A stretch of DNA of 64,000 nt from CAIXSC01 sp046349935 (GTDB lineage: Bacteria > Planctomycetota > Planctomycetia > Pirellulales > Pirellulaceae): positions 186,001-250,000 of the forward strand of contig JAXMBK010000005.1 of the NCBI GenBank assembly GCA_046349935.1. The letters run 5' to 3'. The notes beneath the pieces were generated by a model. That model saw only the letters and a program-made list of their open reading frames with translations. It did not search any database and was not told where the DNA came from. Of this stretch, positions 30,582-40,638 are shown piece after piece (positions within the stretch are counted from its first letter, which is position 1; each line of letters begins with the position of its first letter). Made by a program: the position numbers and the translations under genes.

Positions 30582-33500
30582 CTACGGCAGGTTCTCGTCG
30601 ACCGGTGCAAACAGGTCGGCGATGGACGCATCGTGTGCGCATTCGTCGCTTATCGATGGGAGCGACGGCGCCCACGGCTCTTCGTCCGTCGCGGCGACAT
30701 TTGCATCGGCCCATGCGTCGCGTCGCGCCACCTTCGCGGCGGGTCGCTCCGTGCCGCCCTCGTCGCTTGCTTCGACATCGCTGGCGGAATCGCCGGCCGG
30801 CGTGAATCCGGCGGACGGCCAATCGGCGAGCAACAAATCGGCGGCGAACTCGTTCGGCTCGCCTTCGCCTTCGCCCGCATCAGGGCCTTCTCCGCCTAAG
30901 CCCGCATTCAGGGCGTTGACGACCAAGAGGGCGTCGAGCGGCGTGAGGTATCCGTCGCCTGTCACATCGTAGAAGTATCGTGGATTCACCGGCGGGGTCG
31001 GCAAGAGACCATTGGGGCCGATGATCGTGGGGAAGTTCAGCTCATTCGTGAGAATGACCGCATCCGCGGGGCTGATGACGCCGGGCGGGTTGGGATCGAC
31101 ATCCAAGCGATTATCAGGATTCTGCCAGCCGACGATGGTGATCGTGACGGTCGCTTCCTCCACCCCGCCCTGCCCGTCATCCACCGTGTAGGTGAACGTT
31201 TCTACGCCCAAGAACGGTTGCGGCGGCGTGTAGAGCAACGACAGTCGATCGGGCGCAATTTGCACCAACCCGCCGCTCGAAGTCGCCCCGACGCTCACAA
31301 TCGTCAAGATATTCGTGCCGTCCGGATCCGTGTCATTGGCGAGGACGTCGAGCGGATTGTCAGACGTGTTCTGCCGCAAGGTGAACGCGTCATTTTCAGG
31401 GATGGGAGCACTGTTGAAGTTGCCGACCGTGAGCGTCACGGTGGCGCTCGCGGTCCCGCCGCGGCCGTCGCTGACCGTGTAGGTGAACGTCTCCACGCCG
31501 GTGTATTGCGGGGGAGGCGAATAACGAATCACGGTGTTGTTGTCGGTGACCGTGACCTGGCCGCCGCGATTCGGCACCGAGACGCCCGTGATCGTCAGCA
31601 CCTCGTTCACGTCCGGCGCGAACGGGTCGTTGGACAACACTCGCAGCCGATTTCCCGAACTGTTGCGGTTGATCTCATACGCGTCGTTCAAGGCGATCGG
31701 CGGGTTATTGACGACCGTGACGTTCAGCGTGACGGAAGCGGTCGCCTCGCTGCCGCTGGAATCGCGAATCGTGTATTGAAACGAATCAGCGCCGGTGTAG
31801 CCGCCGACCGGCGTGTAGCGGATGAACGAATCATTCTCGATGAACAGCGAACCGTGCTGCGGCGTCGTGGCCGACAGGATGAAAATCGTTTCGCCGCTAT
31901 CGGGCGCCGTCGAATCGTTGGCGAGAACGTCGAGCAAATTGTTCGAGCTGTTCGGATTGACGGCGAAAGAATCGTGCGTCGCCGTGGGGGGATCGTTGCT
32001 GTTGAGCACGTTGACGGTCACCGTCTCGGTCGACGAGCCGCCGTTGCCGTCGACGACCGTGTACGGGAACGTCTCCGTGCCCGCGAAGTCGGCCGCTGGC
32101 GTATACCGCAGCACGGCGCCGTCGATGACGATCGTCCCGCCCGCACTGCCCGGGCCCGCCGCCGCGATCGTCAGGGTCTCGCCGACGTCGGGCAAACCGG
32201 TGTCATTGGCCAATACGTCAATCACGTTATCAACGCTGTCCTCCGCGACGGTGACGACGTCTGGCTGGAGATTGGGGTTCTCGTTGATGTTCGACACTTC
32301 GATCGTCACGGTGGCGGTGGAGCGACTGCCGAGTCCATCGTCGACCGTGTAGGTGAACGACTCGGGGCCGGCGTAGTCGGGCGCCGGCGTGTACTGCAGG
32401 CTTCGTCCGCCGACGATGCGCACCGTCCCGCCCGCCGTCGCCGCCGACGTGTCGACGATCGACAACACCCCCTGGGAATTCACCAGGTCGTTGACGAGCA
32501 CGTTCAGCGAATTGGCGACCGAGTCTTCGCGCACGCGATACACGTCGTCGGTCGCACGCGGCAGATCGAGCGGCGGGTCGACGAAGGCGACAAACGTTTG
32601 GCTGTTCGACGGACGCGCAAGGAAGAAATTGAAATCGTCCAGCGACGTCGTAGTCAGTACGATGTAGCCGTTGTTCGACGCGACGGCCAAGCACGGCGCG
32701 GACGCTTCGCCCGCCACGCAGGCGCCCGGCTTGATGTCGATGTCTGAAAGAAAACCGCCGACCGGATTGTTGATCGACGCCAGCAGCACTCCGTCCGCGT
32801 CATAGCGATAGATGCCGGGCTGCGTCAGGTAGAGGCTCCCCGCTTGGTCGACCGCGATCGCGCGATGCTCTTGCGGCAGCAAAATCGTGTCGACCAGCGA
32901 CATGTCGGACGGATCGTAGACGCGCACCAAGTTGCCGCCGCCGGTCGCGCTGCCCGTGTAGATCAAGGCGTAAATCAGGCCGTTCAGCCCGACCGCGACA
33001 TCCATCACGTCGCTGCCCGACGCCGAAAACCGTTCCGCCGAGTCGCTGTTTTGCGCCGTAAACAACGTGTTGTTCGGTTCCACTTCGGTAAGCTGCCCGT
33101 CGCCGCCGGAGACGTAGGTCGAGTGGCCGGTGAGGGACATGTGGAGCGTATACGATGCGCCGACCGGAACGCCTTCCGGCGTGCAGCAACCGCCCACCTC
33201 GACCGTGTACTGCCCCGGATTCGCGAAGGTGTACTCAAGATACGAGTCGCGATTCGACGTGCTGCCCAACTGCCCATTCGTCACGTCGTTGAAAATCGAC
33301 GACATGGCGATCACATTGCCGTCCGCGTCGTACAAACGCAGGTACGAATGGAAGCTGCCCGGAGCGCCCGTGTCGCCGCCGTCAATGTCGAAGATGCCGC
33401 GAGCGCCGGCGTCGGCGACCGTGAATGAGTAGTAATCGAACGAACCGTCGCCCGTGCCTTGAATGCTCACGTGCGGGATCGTCGTCGAGGTGTTGGTCAC

Positions 33501-34118
33501 CGAATCGCCGATGTTGGGGTCGGTGGAAGTCGTCCAGCCGGAATCGAGGTTGTTGACGTTGAAACGCACAATCCCGCGACCGTCCGTCGGCTCGCTGCGC
33601 ACCTTCATGTCCGACGCATAGACGAAGTCGTCGAGCGCCGCGATGCCGCCGAACGAAATGTTGTTTCCAGTGCTCCAATACGGAATCGACGAATGGACCC
33701 ACGTTCCGGCGACCGGATCGTACGTCGACAAACGGGCGTCAAACGTCCCGTTATAAACCTGAGCATTCCCGTTGGCGTCCAATACCACGTCGCGCGCCCG
33801 CTCCGAAACGGCAATCGACGGATGGGGAATCTCGGCCGACTGCACCTGTAGGCCGTCCGGCGTGAATTCGTACAGCATTGACGATTGGTCGGTGGGCGAA
33901 CTGGTCACCAGCAAGTTGCCGACCGTAAACGCCGCCAACACCCGGCGCGATTCCAGCGTTTCGATCCCGAGCCGCCGAGACCGGCGCAACGTAGGTTTCC
34001 CCAAGGGAGAGCGTCGCCGAGCCGCTCGAGACGGCGGCGAATTGAGCTGCCAAAACACTGAACAACTCCTTAGTGGGAAACATCTTACGTGCGTCGATCG
34101 GCCCCGCGGAGCCTCCAC
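30582..34118 (-). CDS. Giant exported adhesin-like protein with cadherin-like repeats and dockerin
   Basis: An 1178-residue protein. The N-terminus carries ETLESRRVLA (53-62), the planctomycete LExRxLLA-type motif seen at the start of many surface proteins. An NHL/quinoprotein-like region contains a DVUA0089-type domain (about 210-330, DYYSFTVADAGARG and YTVEVGG). From about 514 to 995 there are five Ig/cadherin-like repeats (Big_9 type), each with an N-x-LxVLxND core and YTPxxxFxGxExFxYTVxDG. A dockerin type I-like calcium region follows (about 996-1075; DVTGDGYLTPLDALLVVNALN). The C-terminal 100 residues are acidic. The GTG start at 34118 is uncertain. Confidence 0.88.
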   Translation of the reverse strand: MEAPRGRSTHVRCFPLRSCSVFWQLNSPPSRAARRRSPLGKPTLRRSRRLGIETLESRRVLAAFTVGNLLVTSSPTDQSSMLYEFTPDGLQVQSAEIPHPSIAVSERARDVVLDANGNAQVYNGTFDARLSTYDPVAGTWVHSSIPYWSTGNNISFGGIAALDDFVYASDMKVRSEPTDGRGIVRFNVNNLDSGWTTSTDPNIGDSVTNTSTTIPHVSIQGTGDGSFDYYSFTVADAGARGIFDIDGGDTGAPGSFHSYLRLYDADGNVIAMSSIFNDVTNGQLGSTSNRDSYLEYTFANPGQYTVEVGGCCTPEGVPVGASYTLHMSLTGHSTYVSGGDGQLTEVEPNNTLFTAQNSDSAERFSASGSDVMDVAVGLNGLIYALIYTGSATGGGNLVRVYDPSDMSLVDTILLPQEHRAIAVDQAGSLYLTQPGIYRYDADGVLLASINNPVGGFLSDIDIKPGACVAGEASAPCLAVASNNGYIVLTTTSLDDFNFFLARPSNSQTFVAFVDPPLDLPRATDDVYRVREDSVANSLNVLVNDLVNSQGVLSIVDTSAATAGGTVRIVGGRSLQYTPAPDYAGPESFTYTVDDGLGSRSTATVTIEVSNINENPNLQPDVVTVAEDSVDNVIDVLANDTGLPDVGETLTIAAAGPGSAGGTIVIDGAVLRYTPAADFAGTETFPYTVVDGNGGSSTETVTVNVLNSNDPPTATHDSFAVNPNSSNNLLDVLANDSTAPDSGETIFILSATTPQHGSLFIENDSFIRYTPVGGYTGADSFQYTIRDSSGSEATASVTLNVTVVNNPPIALNDAYEINRNSSGNRLRVLSNDPFAPDVNEVLTITGVSVPNRGGQVTVTDNNTVIRYSPPPQYTGVETFTYTVSDGRGGTASATVTLTVGNFNSAPIPENDAFTLRQNTSDNPLDVLANDTDPDGTNILTIVSVGATSSGGLVQIAPDRLSLLYTPPQPFLGVETFTYTVDDGQGGVEEATVTITIVGWQNPDNRLDVDPNPPGVISPADAVILTNELNFPTIIGPNGLLPTPPVNPRYFYDVTGDGYLTPLDALLVVNALNAGLGGEGPDAGEGEGEPNEFAADLLLADWPSAGFTPAGDSASDVEASDEGGTERPAAKVARRDAWADANVAATDEEPWAPSLPSISDECAHDASIADLFAPVDENLP

Positions 34119-34443
34119 CGGCGCGCAAACTCGTTCCTAACTCGCGCCGTTTCAAGCCGTTCCATCCTAACACGGGCCTTACCCACCAGCAATAAATACG
34201 CAAGCTGGGAGGAATGGATAAAGCCAGTTCCTCGGCCGCTCGCGCGTTAGGGTTGGTAGGTTCCCTACGGACCGCCCGGACGCTCGCTCCCCTGTGTTAG
34301 CTCGATTTCGCAACGAACGCAACAAACTGGCCTACCGCCCTTTGCTCCTCCTCGGTACAGTCCGCGCGCGAGTCGGGGTAGCTCGTTCACGCACCCCGTC
34401 CCGCCCATTCGCTCCTTTCGAGGACGCCGTTCGGCGAGTTGCC
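34119..34443. other. Divergent promoter region between adhesin and BBP7 genes
   Basis: This 325-bp spacer has no repeat of the families described and no convincing gene. It must contain promoters for both flanking genes; I could not identify the boxes. Confidence 0.5.
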
Positions 34444-35892
34444 ATGAGTCGGTTTGAAGATATGCAGGCCCGAATCCGACAGATGCCGTTGCTGCTGACT
34501 GTTTTGTTGGCCGGATGCGGCATGCTGGGAACGCTGGAAGCCCGCGCGCTTGCGCAAACCCGTTCGGCTGCCGGCCAATCGGTGATGCGTACGCCGCGGA
34601 CGACCAATGTGGCCGTCGACCCGCAAGACGAACCTGCGATGGAGGAAGAAGCGGAAGGGGAAGCTGCCCCGACGCCTGCGAAATCCCGCCCCAAGACGGC
34701 GCCGGTCGAATCGGAGTCGCTACGCTCGGCGCCGCGCGTGCCGAAGGCGCCGGCGCGCGACGTGACGCCCGAAAACGCCTCGGAACCGCCCTCCAACTAT
34801 GAACGGGCGCCGAGTCGCGAGATGGTTCCCGAGTTGGCGGAACCGTCCGAACTGATGGAAGAGCCGTGGGCCGAACCGCTGCAGCCGCAGACCGGCTGGT
34901 GGGCCGGCGCCGAATACATTCTCTGGTGGCGCCGCGGCATGGGGCTCCCGCCGCTGGTCACGACGAGCCCGCTGGGAACGCCTGCGCAAGACGCCGGCAT
35001 CTTGGGCGGCGATACGACGGTGTTGTATGGAAATCAAACGGTCGTCGACCAAGCTCGACCGGGCGGACGGCTGAGCTTTGGCTGGTGGGCCGACGCCGAA
35101 CAGACGCGCGGCTGGATGGCGCGCACGTGGTTCCTGGCGCAATCCACCTCGCAATTCGACGCCTCGCAGTCCGACTACGCGATCCTCGCCCGCCCGTTTC
35201 TCGACGTCACCGGCACGCCCGAACAAAACTCGCTTTTGGTCGCCTACCCTGCGGGAGCGGGCAACATTCAGGTTCAAGCGGAATCGGACGTCATCGGCGG
35301 CGACGCACTGTGGCGGCAGATGATCTACATTAGTCCTCGTTCGCGGGTCGACCTGTTGCTTGGTTACCAATTCGCCACGATCAACGACAGCTTGCTGATC
35401 AACAGCGTCAGCGACCCGACGACGACGCCGTTTCAAGTCACCGACATGTTTTCCACGCGGAATGAATTCCACGGCGGCGCCTTGGGGCTCATGTTCGTCT
35501 ACGACCGCCCCGGCGTGCGACTCGACTTGCTGGCGAAGGTGGGCCTGGGCAACATGCACCAGTCGGTGCAAATCAACGGACTCAGCAACGGTGCCTCAGG
35601 CGGTTTGCTGGCTCAAGCCACCAACATCGGCATGTATTCGCGCGACACCTTCAGCGTCGCTCCGGAACTGGGCGCCACGGTTACTTGGTTCTTGACCGAC
35701 AGCATCGAGTTTTCGCTCGGTTACTCTTTGCTGTACTTCACGAATGTGACGCAGTCGAACATGGCGATCGACCCGGAACTGGCGGTGAATCTGTCCGTTC
35801 CGTTCGCCGGCGCCGCGCGACCTGAATTTGTGTTCCAGGACGACGACTTCTGGATTCACGGCGTGAATTTCGGCGTCACGTTCCGCTACTAG
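34444..35892 (+). CDS. BBP7 family outer-membrane beta-barrel protein
   Basis: A 482-residue protein with a signal peptide (residues 1 to about 38), a low-complexity acidic/proline-rich segment (about 55-140), and a C-terminal barrel domain beginning WWAGAEYILWWRRGMGLPPLVTT. This opening is typical of the BBP7 family (PF07585), putative porins described in Rhodopirellula. Alternating hydrophobic strands continue to the final FGVTFRY, an aromatic C-terminus normal for outer-membrane insertion. It is divergent from the adhesin gene. Its stop shares the CTAG tetranucleotide with the convergent apbE stop. Confidence 0.88.
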   Translation: MSRFEDMQARIRQMPLLLTVLLAGCGMLGTLEARALAQTRSAAGQSVMRTPRTTNVAVDPQDEPAMEEEAEGEAAPTPAKSRPKTAPVESESLRSAPRVPKAPARDVTPENASEPPSNYERAPSREMVPELAEPSELMEEPWAEPLQPQTGWWAGAEYILWWRRGMGLPPLVTTSPLGTPAQDAGILGGDTTVLYGNQTVVDQARPGGRLSFGWWADAEQTRGWMARTWFLAQSTSQFDASQSDYAILARPFLDVTGTPEQNSLLVAYPAGAGNIQVQAESDVIGGDALWRQMIYISPRSRVDLLLGYQFATINDSLLINSVSDPTTTPFQVTDMFSTRNEFHGGALGLMFVYDRPGVRLDLLAKVGLGNMHQSVQINGLSNGASGGLLAQATNIGMYSRDTFSVAPELGATVTWFLTDSIEFSLGYSLLYFTNVTQSNMAIDPELAVNLSVPFAGAARPEFVFQDDDFWIHGVNFGVTFRY

Positions 35893-36992
35893 GATTCCAC
35901 GGGGCCGGTTTCCAACCGCACCTCGTCGTCGCCCAAATTGAAGCGTTCTACGGCGGCCGCGCCGGCCTTTGCGCCGGCGACGACCAGGAGCGCTCCGATC
36001 TCCGGCCGCGCCGCGCAGTACTCCGCGGTCGCCTCGAGCCCCAGGACGTAGAACGACGTGGCGAGTGCGTCGGCTTGAGCGGCCGTCGGCGCCAAGACGG
36101 TCGCCGAGACGACTCGGTCGGCAGGTCGACCGGTGCGCGGGTCGAGGATGTGGCCGTAGCGACGACCCTGGTGAAAGAAGAATTGCGAGCCCGACCCCGA
36201 GGTCCCCAGCGCTCGGTCGCGCAACCGAATCTCCGCTAGTTTCTGATCGGGACGGAGCGCATGCCGCAAGGCGACGATCCAGCCTGTCTCCGACTCCAGC
36301 AACCCGGCGCGCGTTCCCCGTCCCACAATGCTGCTGGTCCCGCCATGCAGTAGGAAGTCCTGGACGCCCGCGTCCCACAGAAATTCGACGCACCGGTCGA
36401 GGGCGTAGCCTTTACCGATCGAACCCAAATTGATCTCCAGCCCGGCCCGCAGAAACCGCACCGAACGCCGCGTTTCGTCCAACTCCAAGTGCTGCGATCC
36501 GACTCGTTCCAGCGCCTGTTGTATCTCGACGTCGTTCGGCAGCCTTCCCGCACGACGGAAGAAGCCCCAGGTTTTCGAGAGCGGCCCGGACGTGATGTCG
36601 AACGCGCCTCCCGTGTCGGCATGCAACTGTTTCGCCTGCTGGAGCAACGCGAACAAGCGCGGTTCCACCTCGACGGCGCGCTCGAACGCCGACGCATTCA
36701 GCCGACTGACTTCGCTGTGGTCGCGGTAGACGGTGAGCTGCTCCTCGAGGCGTTCGACGAGGTCGAGCGCCTGCAGCGCCGCATCGGGACCCTCGGGATA
36801 CTGGCCGGCGTTCAGCATGACTTCGAACTCGCACGCCATGGCGGTCCGTGCGACGTGAATCAAGTAGGCCGGCGGACGTCGGCGCGCCGCGGCCGCTTGT
36901 GCGGCGGCGCTGTCGGCCGAGGATTGGGCGAGTCGTTGGACGGCGCGGCCCGAGAGCAGGTCGCGCCGACTGGGACGCTGCGGGTCGCTCAT
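35889..36992 (-). CDS. apbE: FAD:protein FMN transferase (ApbE family)
   Basis: A 367-residue ApbE protein that attaches FMN to threonine residues of flavoproteins. Visible motifs are TAMACEFEVML near the start of the domain, LNASAF, GGAFDITSGPLSKTWGF, INLGSIGKGYALDRC, HGGTSSI, HILDPRTGRPA and ADALATSFYVLG. It begins with a basic RRDLLSGRAV segment that may act as a Tat-like leader. It is translationally coupled (ATGA overlap) to an upstream membrane protein gene. No flavoprotein target such as Nqr or Rnf is encoded nearby. Confidence 0.93.
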   Translation of the reverse strand: MSDPQRPSRRDLLSGRAVQRLAQSSADSAAAQAAAARRRPPAYLIHVARTAMACEFEVMLNAGQYPEGPDAALQALDLVERLEEQLTVYRDHSEVSRLNASAFERAVEVEPRLFALLQQAKQLHADTGGAFDITSGPLSKTWGFFRRAGRLPNDVEIQQALERVGSQHLELDETRRSVRFLRAGLEINLGSIGKGYALDRCVEFLWDAGVQDFLLHGGTSSIVGRGTRAGLLESETGWIVALRHALRPDQKLAEIRLRDRALGTSGSGSQFFFHQGRRYGHILDPRTGRPADRVVSATVLAPTAAQADALATSFYVLGLEATAEYCAARPEIGALLVVAGAKAGAAAVERFNLGDDEVRLETGPVES

Positions 36993-37552
36993 GGCGGCGG
37001 TTCTCCATTGCGCCACGCCTCGACATTGGCGGAAATGAGCACCTGGAGAAACGTACCGGCGAGGTACCCCAGAATGCCGCCGATCACCAGGAACGCCCCG
37101 ACGCCGAAACTCACGTTGCCCCAAGTCGCCTTGCGGCCCAGCATTTGGAGCAGCCAAAAATAGCCGCCGATCGCCATGGCGACGGAGCCGATGATCGGCG
37201 AAATGAAGCGGAAGCGGCCGAGCGACTGACGCTGTGTGAGTTGGGAAGGCGGAGCCAGCTTTTTGACGTCGGCCGGCGTGAGGCCGCCGCGCGGCGTTTC
37301 GGTCGGCCCTGGGTCTGTGATCCGTCGATTGCCGCTGCTGCGCAGCTGCATCCCGAGCGCATTTCCCAAGACGTGGGCGACGACCGACAAGCTGAGCACG
37401 GCCAAGACGGCGCTCACCATCGGAGGCAGCCATTTCATGGCCGCCATGAGGACGCACAAGCAGGTGATCCCCAGCCAGACGGTGCGTAAGCCGAATTGGG
37501 GCGGTCGCAGGCCGGCCCGCAGGTCGTCGGAGTGGGGGGGAGGAACGTTCAT
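36989..37552 (-). CDS. Membrane protein of unknown function coupled to apbE
   Basis: A 187-residue protein with four predicted membrane segments: two near residues 25-65 (VWLGITCLCVLMAAMKWLPP, then MVSAVLAVLSLSVVAHVLG) and two near 120-175 (IIGSVAMAIGGYFWLLQML, then GAFLVIGGILGYLAGTFLQVL). The cytosolic loop between the pairs contains LTPADVKKLAPPSQLTQR. Its stop codon overlaps the apbE start by 4 bp. I recognise no family. The tight coupling suggests a joint role with ApbE. Confidence 0.75.
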   Translation of the reverse strand: MNVPPPHSDDLRAGLRPPQFGLRTVWLGITCLCVLMAAMKWLPPMVSAVLAVLSLSVVAHVLGNALGMQLRSSGNRRITDPGPTETPRGGLTPADVKKLAPPSQLTQRQSLGRFRFISPIIGSVAMAIGGYFWLLQMLGRKATWGNVSFGVGAFLVIGGILGYLAGTFLQVLISANVEAWRNGEPPP

Positions 37553-37813
37553 GGCTTGGTCTTGGAGCCCGGCGAAAGGCGACGAACGACCTCTGATCAT
37601 AACACGGTCGGCCTGGCGGCGACTCGATGTGTCGGTCGTGTTGATCGCTACAGTCGTGTTTGATTGCCGTAACCGTGCGCGTCGTTGCAATCCGTTCATT
37701 CGGATCAATCGGCTTAAGCCGGAGAATCGGCGCGGCCGAAACAGAAGTAGGGAGACGCTCGTCGTTGCGTTGGCAAGTCGGCGTCCTTCCGCTGCGCGTC
37801 CGGGAGGTCGGGG

Positions 37814-39256
37814 ATGGGAAAGCAACAGAGGCTGATTCGCACGTTGGTCGCGCTTGGATTGGCGGCCGGCGTCAGTCAGGGATTCGCGCAAGAATGGAGC
37901 GGCATGCGTCGTACGCCGGAAGCGAACGCAGCCGAGCGTCTTGCACCCGTCGTCCAACCGGCGAGCGCCCGCCGCGTCGCGGCGGGACCGGCCGTGATGC
38001 GCACCGTGCACGCTCAAGATCCGCGAACTGCCGTCGCCGAGGAATTGCCCCCACAGCCGCCCAGCGAGGGGCCCTCGGCGACGGTGAACGGATTGACTCT
38101 GGATGACATCGAACAACTGACTCTGGAAAACCATCCCGGCATCGCGGAACTGGCCGCTCGAGTCGAGGCGGCGCGCGGGTTCTGGCTGCAAGCTGGACTC
38201 GCGCCGAACCCGCTCGTCGGCTATTCGGGCCAGCAAATCGGCAGCCGTGGGTTGGCCGAGCAGGACGGCGTCGTCGTGCAGCAGGAAATCGTTCGCGGCG
38301 GCAAACTGCGACTCAGTCGCGCGGTGGCGGAGCAGGAGATCCAGCGGGTCGAGATGGAGTTTTCGACCGAACAGATGCGGGCCCTCACCGTGGCCCGTAA
38401 GGCGTACTACGACGCCATGGTTGCGCAAAAGCGAGCACAGTTCAACGACCAATTGGTGGAGATCGGCGCTCGCGGCGTGCAGGTCGCCGAGTCGTTGCTG
38501 AAGGCCAAGGAAATCGGCCGCACCGACCTCCTGCAAGCGCGGATCGTGGCCGATCAGGCCCGCATCCTCCAGACCAACTCGCGGAATCGAGTGATCGCGA
38601 CGTGGCGGTCGCTGGCCGCTTCCACCGGCGTTCCCGAACTTCCGCCTCAACCGCTCAACGCCAGTCTCAACGCGCTCGATCGCACCTACGATTGGGACGA
38701 AACCATTCAGCGCTTGTTGGGCTCCAGTCCCGAATTGGCGACGGCGATCGCCACGGCGGAACGAGCTCGAGCGACCATTGATCGGGCGCGGGTGGAATAC
38801 GTCCCCAACTTGACCATCCAAGGGATCGTGCAACGCGATGCGGCGATTCGGTCGACCGACGGCGCGTTGCAGGTCACCATGCCGATCCCGGTCTTCAATC
38901 GCAATCAAGGCAATGTCCGGGCGGCGGAAAGCGAACTGATCGCCGCCGAGAACGCCATTCGTCGCGTCGAAAACTCGCTGCAAAGCCGACTCGCGCCGGT
39001 CTACGAACGGTACGCGAACGCCAAGCAGCAGGTGGAGAAGTACGAAACCGAGATCTTGCCCAACGCGCAAGAGACGCTCGACCTGGCGCAAGCCGGATTT
39101 CAAGCGGGCGAAATCGGCTACCTCAACCTGCTCACCGCCCAGCGGACGTTCTACGAAATGAACGTCGCGCACCTCGACGCGCTCCGCGATTTGTGGAACG
39201 CCATCTGGGACATGGAAGGGCTGCTCACCGATTCAACGTCGACGACCATTCAGTAA
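37814..39256 (+). CDS. TolC/CzcC-type outer-membrane efflux protein
   Basis: A 480-residue protein with a signal peptide (residues 1-25) and two OEP repeats: LTLDDIEQLTLENHPGIAEL...GLAPNPLVGYSGQQIG, and SSPELATAIATAERARATIDRARVEYVPNLTIQG. The long coiled-coil hairpins and the final AGEIGYLNLLTAQRTFYE are typical of CzcC-like channels. It would form the outer-membrane duct of an RND or ABC exporter. No membrane-fusion or pump gene is adjacent; the downstream neighbour is convergent. Confidence 0.92.
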   Translation: MGKQQRLIRTLVALGLAAGVSQGFAQEWSGMRRTPEANAAERLAPVVQPASARRVAAGPAVMRTVHAQDPRTAVAEELPPQPPSEGPSATVNGLTLDDIEQLTLENHPGIAELAARVEAARGFWLQAGLAPNPLVGYSGQQIGSRGLAEQDGVVVQQEIVRGGKLRLSRAVAEQEIQRVEMEFSTEQMRALTVARKAYYDAMVAQKRAQFNDQLVEIGARGVQVAESLLKAKEIGRTDLLQARIVADQARILQTNSRNRVIATWRSLAASTGVPELPPQPLNASLNALDRTYDWDETIQRLLGSSPELATAIATAERARATIDRARVEYVPNLTIQGIVQRDAAIRSTDGALQVTMPIPVFNRNQGNVRAAESELIAAENAIRRVENSLQSRLAPVYERYANAKQQVEKYETEILPNAQETLDLAQAGFQAGEIGYLNLLTAQRTFYEMNVAHLDALRDLWNAIWDMEGLLTDSTSTTIQ

Positions 39257-39277
39257 CGACCGTTTCTGCGGCGAACG

Positions 39278-40621
39278 CTAGCTCAGTTCGGGCAAAGAAC
39301 CCGTGCTGTCGCCCAACTGCGCCACGTCGATTTCCATGCGGTTCAGCAACGAGACCCACAGGTTGTTGAGCGGCGTTTCATTGGTGTAACGGAGGTGGCG
39401 GCCGGCGGTCAGCGTGCCGCAGCCTTTGCCCGCCAGCAACAGCGGCAGATTGTCGTGATTGTGGGCGTTGCCGTCCGAGTTGCCGCTGCCGTACGCGACC
39501 ATGGCGTGATCAAGCAGCGTACCGTCCCCTTCCGTCACCGCCTTCATCCGTTCCAACAGATACGCGTACTGCCGCATGTGGAACGTATTGATCTGGCGAA
39601 TCTTCGCCTTCTTGGCCTCGTCGTTTCCGTGGTGCGAGAGGTCGTGGTGCCCCTCGGAAACGTTGATGAACGGGTACGGCTTGTTGCTGCCTTCGTTCGC
39701 CAGCACAAAGGTGCAGACGCGCGTGACGTCGGCCTGGAAGGCAAGCACCATCAAGTCGCACAACAGTCGAATGTGCTCCTCGTAGCTGGCCGGTATCCCC
39801 GTCGGCGCTTTGTAGTCGGGCGTCTTCACCGGCGGCAGTTTTTCCGCGCGTTCGATTCGCAATTCGATGTCGCGGACGGCCGAGAAGTATTCATCGAGTT
39901 TCTGGCGGTCCTTGATCCCGAGTCGCGCGGAGAGGTCTTGCGAGTCGCTGCGGACGAAATCGAGGACGCTCTTGCGACGCGCGTCGCGCTGGAGTCGCTG
40001 AGCGTCGGGCGTCGAGGCGAAGAGACGCTCGAACACCAGCTTCGGATTCACTTCTTTCGGCAGCGGCTGCGTCGCCGACCGCCATGACATGGTGGACGAG
40101 TACACGCAGCTGTAGCCCGAGTCGCAATTGCCGGCCATGGCGCCCGCTTCGCAGCCGATCTCCAGCGACGCCAGACGCGTCTTGTCGCCGAGCCGCGCGG
40201 CGATCACTTGGTCGACCGAAACCCCGGCGCGAATGTCGGCGCCGTCGGTCTTGCGCGGCTGCGCGCCGGTGAGGAAGGCGCCGAGCGCTCGAGCATGATC
40301 GCCGCCGCCGTCGCCATGGGGACGCGCTTTGTCGGCGGTGAGTCCGGTGAGGACCAACAGTTGTTCGCGGACGTTGGCGAGCGGTTCGAGGATCGGCGTC
40401 AACTCGAACTGCGAACCTTCGGTTTTCGGGGTCCAATCGGCCATGTTGACGCCGTTCGGGACGTAGAGGACGGCCAACCGATTCGGCGCTTCTTGCCCAG
40501 GCTTCGTCTCGCCGCTCCACGCCGTCACAGGCCCCATGGCTTCCAGCCACGGCAACGACAAGGCGACGCCCAGCCCGCGCAGGACCGTACGACGGGAAAG
40601 CTTTTGCGATGGAATCAACAT
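39278..40621 (-). CDS. DUF1552 domain protein, Tat-exported
   Basis: A 447-residue member of DUF1552 (PF07586), related in fold to DUF1501. The N-terminus SRRTVLRGLGVALSLPWLEAM is a strong twin-arginine signal. Conserved stretches include LAVLYVPNGVNMADWTP, GCEAGAMAGNCDSGYSCVYS and MVAYGSGNSDGNAHNHDNLP. It lies 17 bp downstream of the DUF1592-type cytochrome gene, its usual partner. The substrate is unknown. Confidence 0.93.
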   Translation of the reverse strand: MLIPSQKLSRRTVLRGLGVALSLPWLEAMGPVTAWSGETKPGQEAPNRLAVLYVPNGVNMADWTPKTEGSQFELTPILEPLANVREQLLVLTGLTADKARPHGDGGGDHARALGAFLTGAQPRKTDGADIRAGVSVDQVIAARLGDKTRLASLEIGCEAGAMAGNCDSGYSCVYSSTMSWRSATQPLPKEVNPKLVFERLFASTPDAQRLQRDARRKSVLDFVRSDSQDLSARLGIKDRQKLDEYFSAVRDIELRIERAEKLPPVKTPDYKAPTGIPASYEEHIRLLCDLMVLAFQADVTRVCTFVLANEGSNKPYPFINVSEGHHDLSHHGNDEAKKAKIRQINTFHMRQYAYLLERMKAVTEGDGTLLDHAMVAYGSGNSDGNAHNHDNLPLLLAGKGCGTLTAGRHLRYTNETPLNNLWVSLLNRMEIDVAQLGDSTGSLPELS

Positions 40622-40638
40622 GCGGTTTGCTCCTCTGG

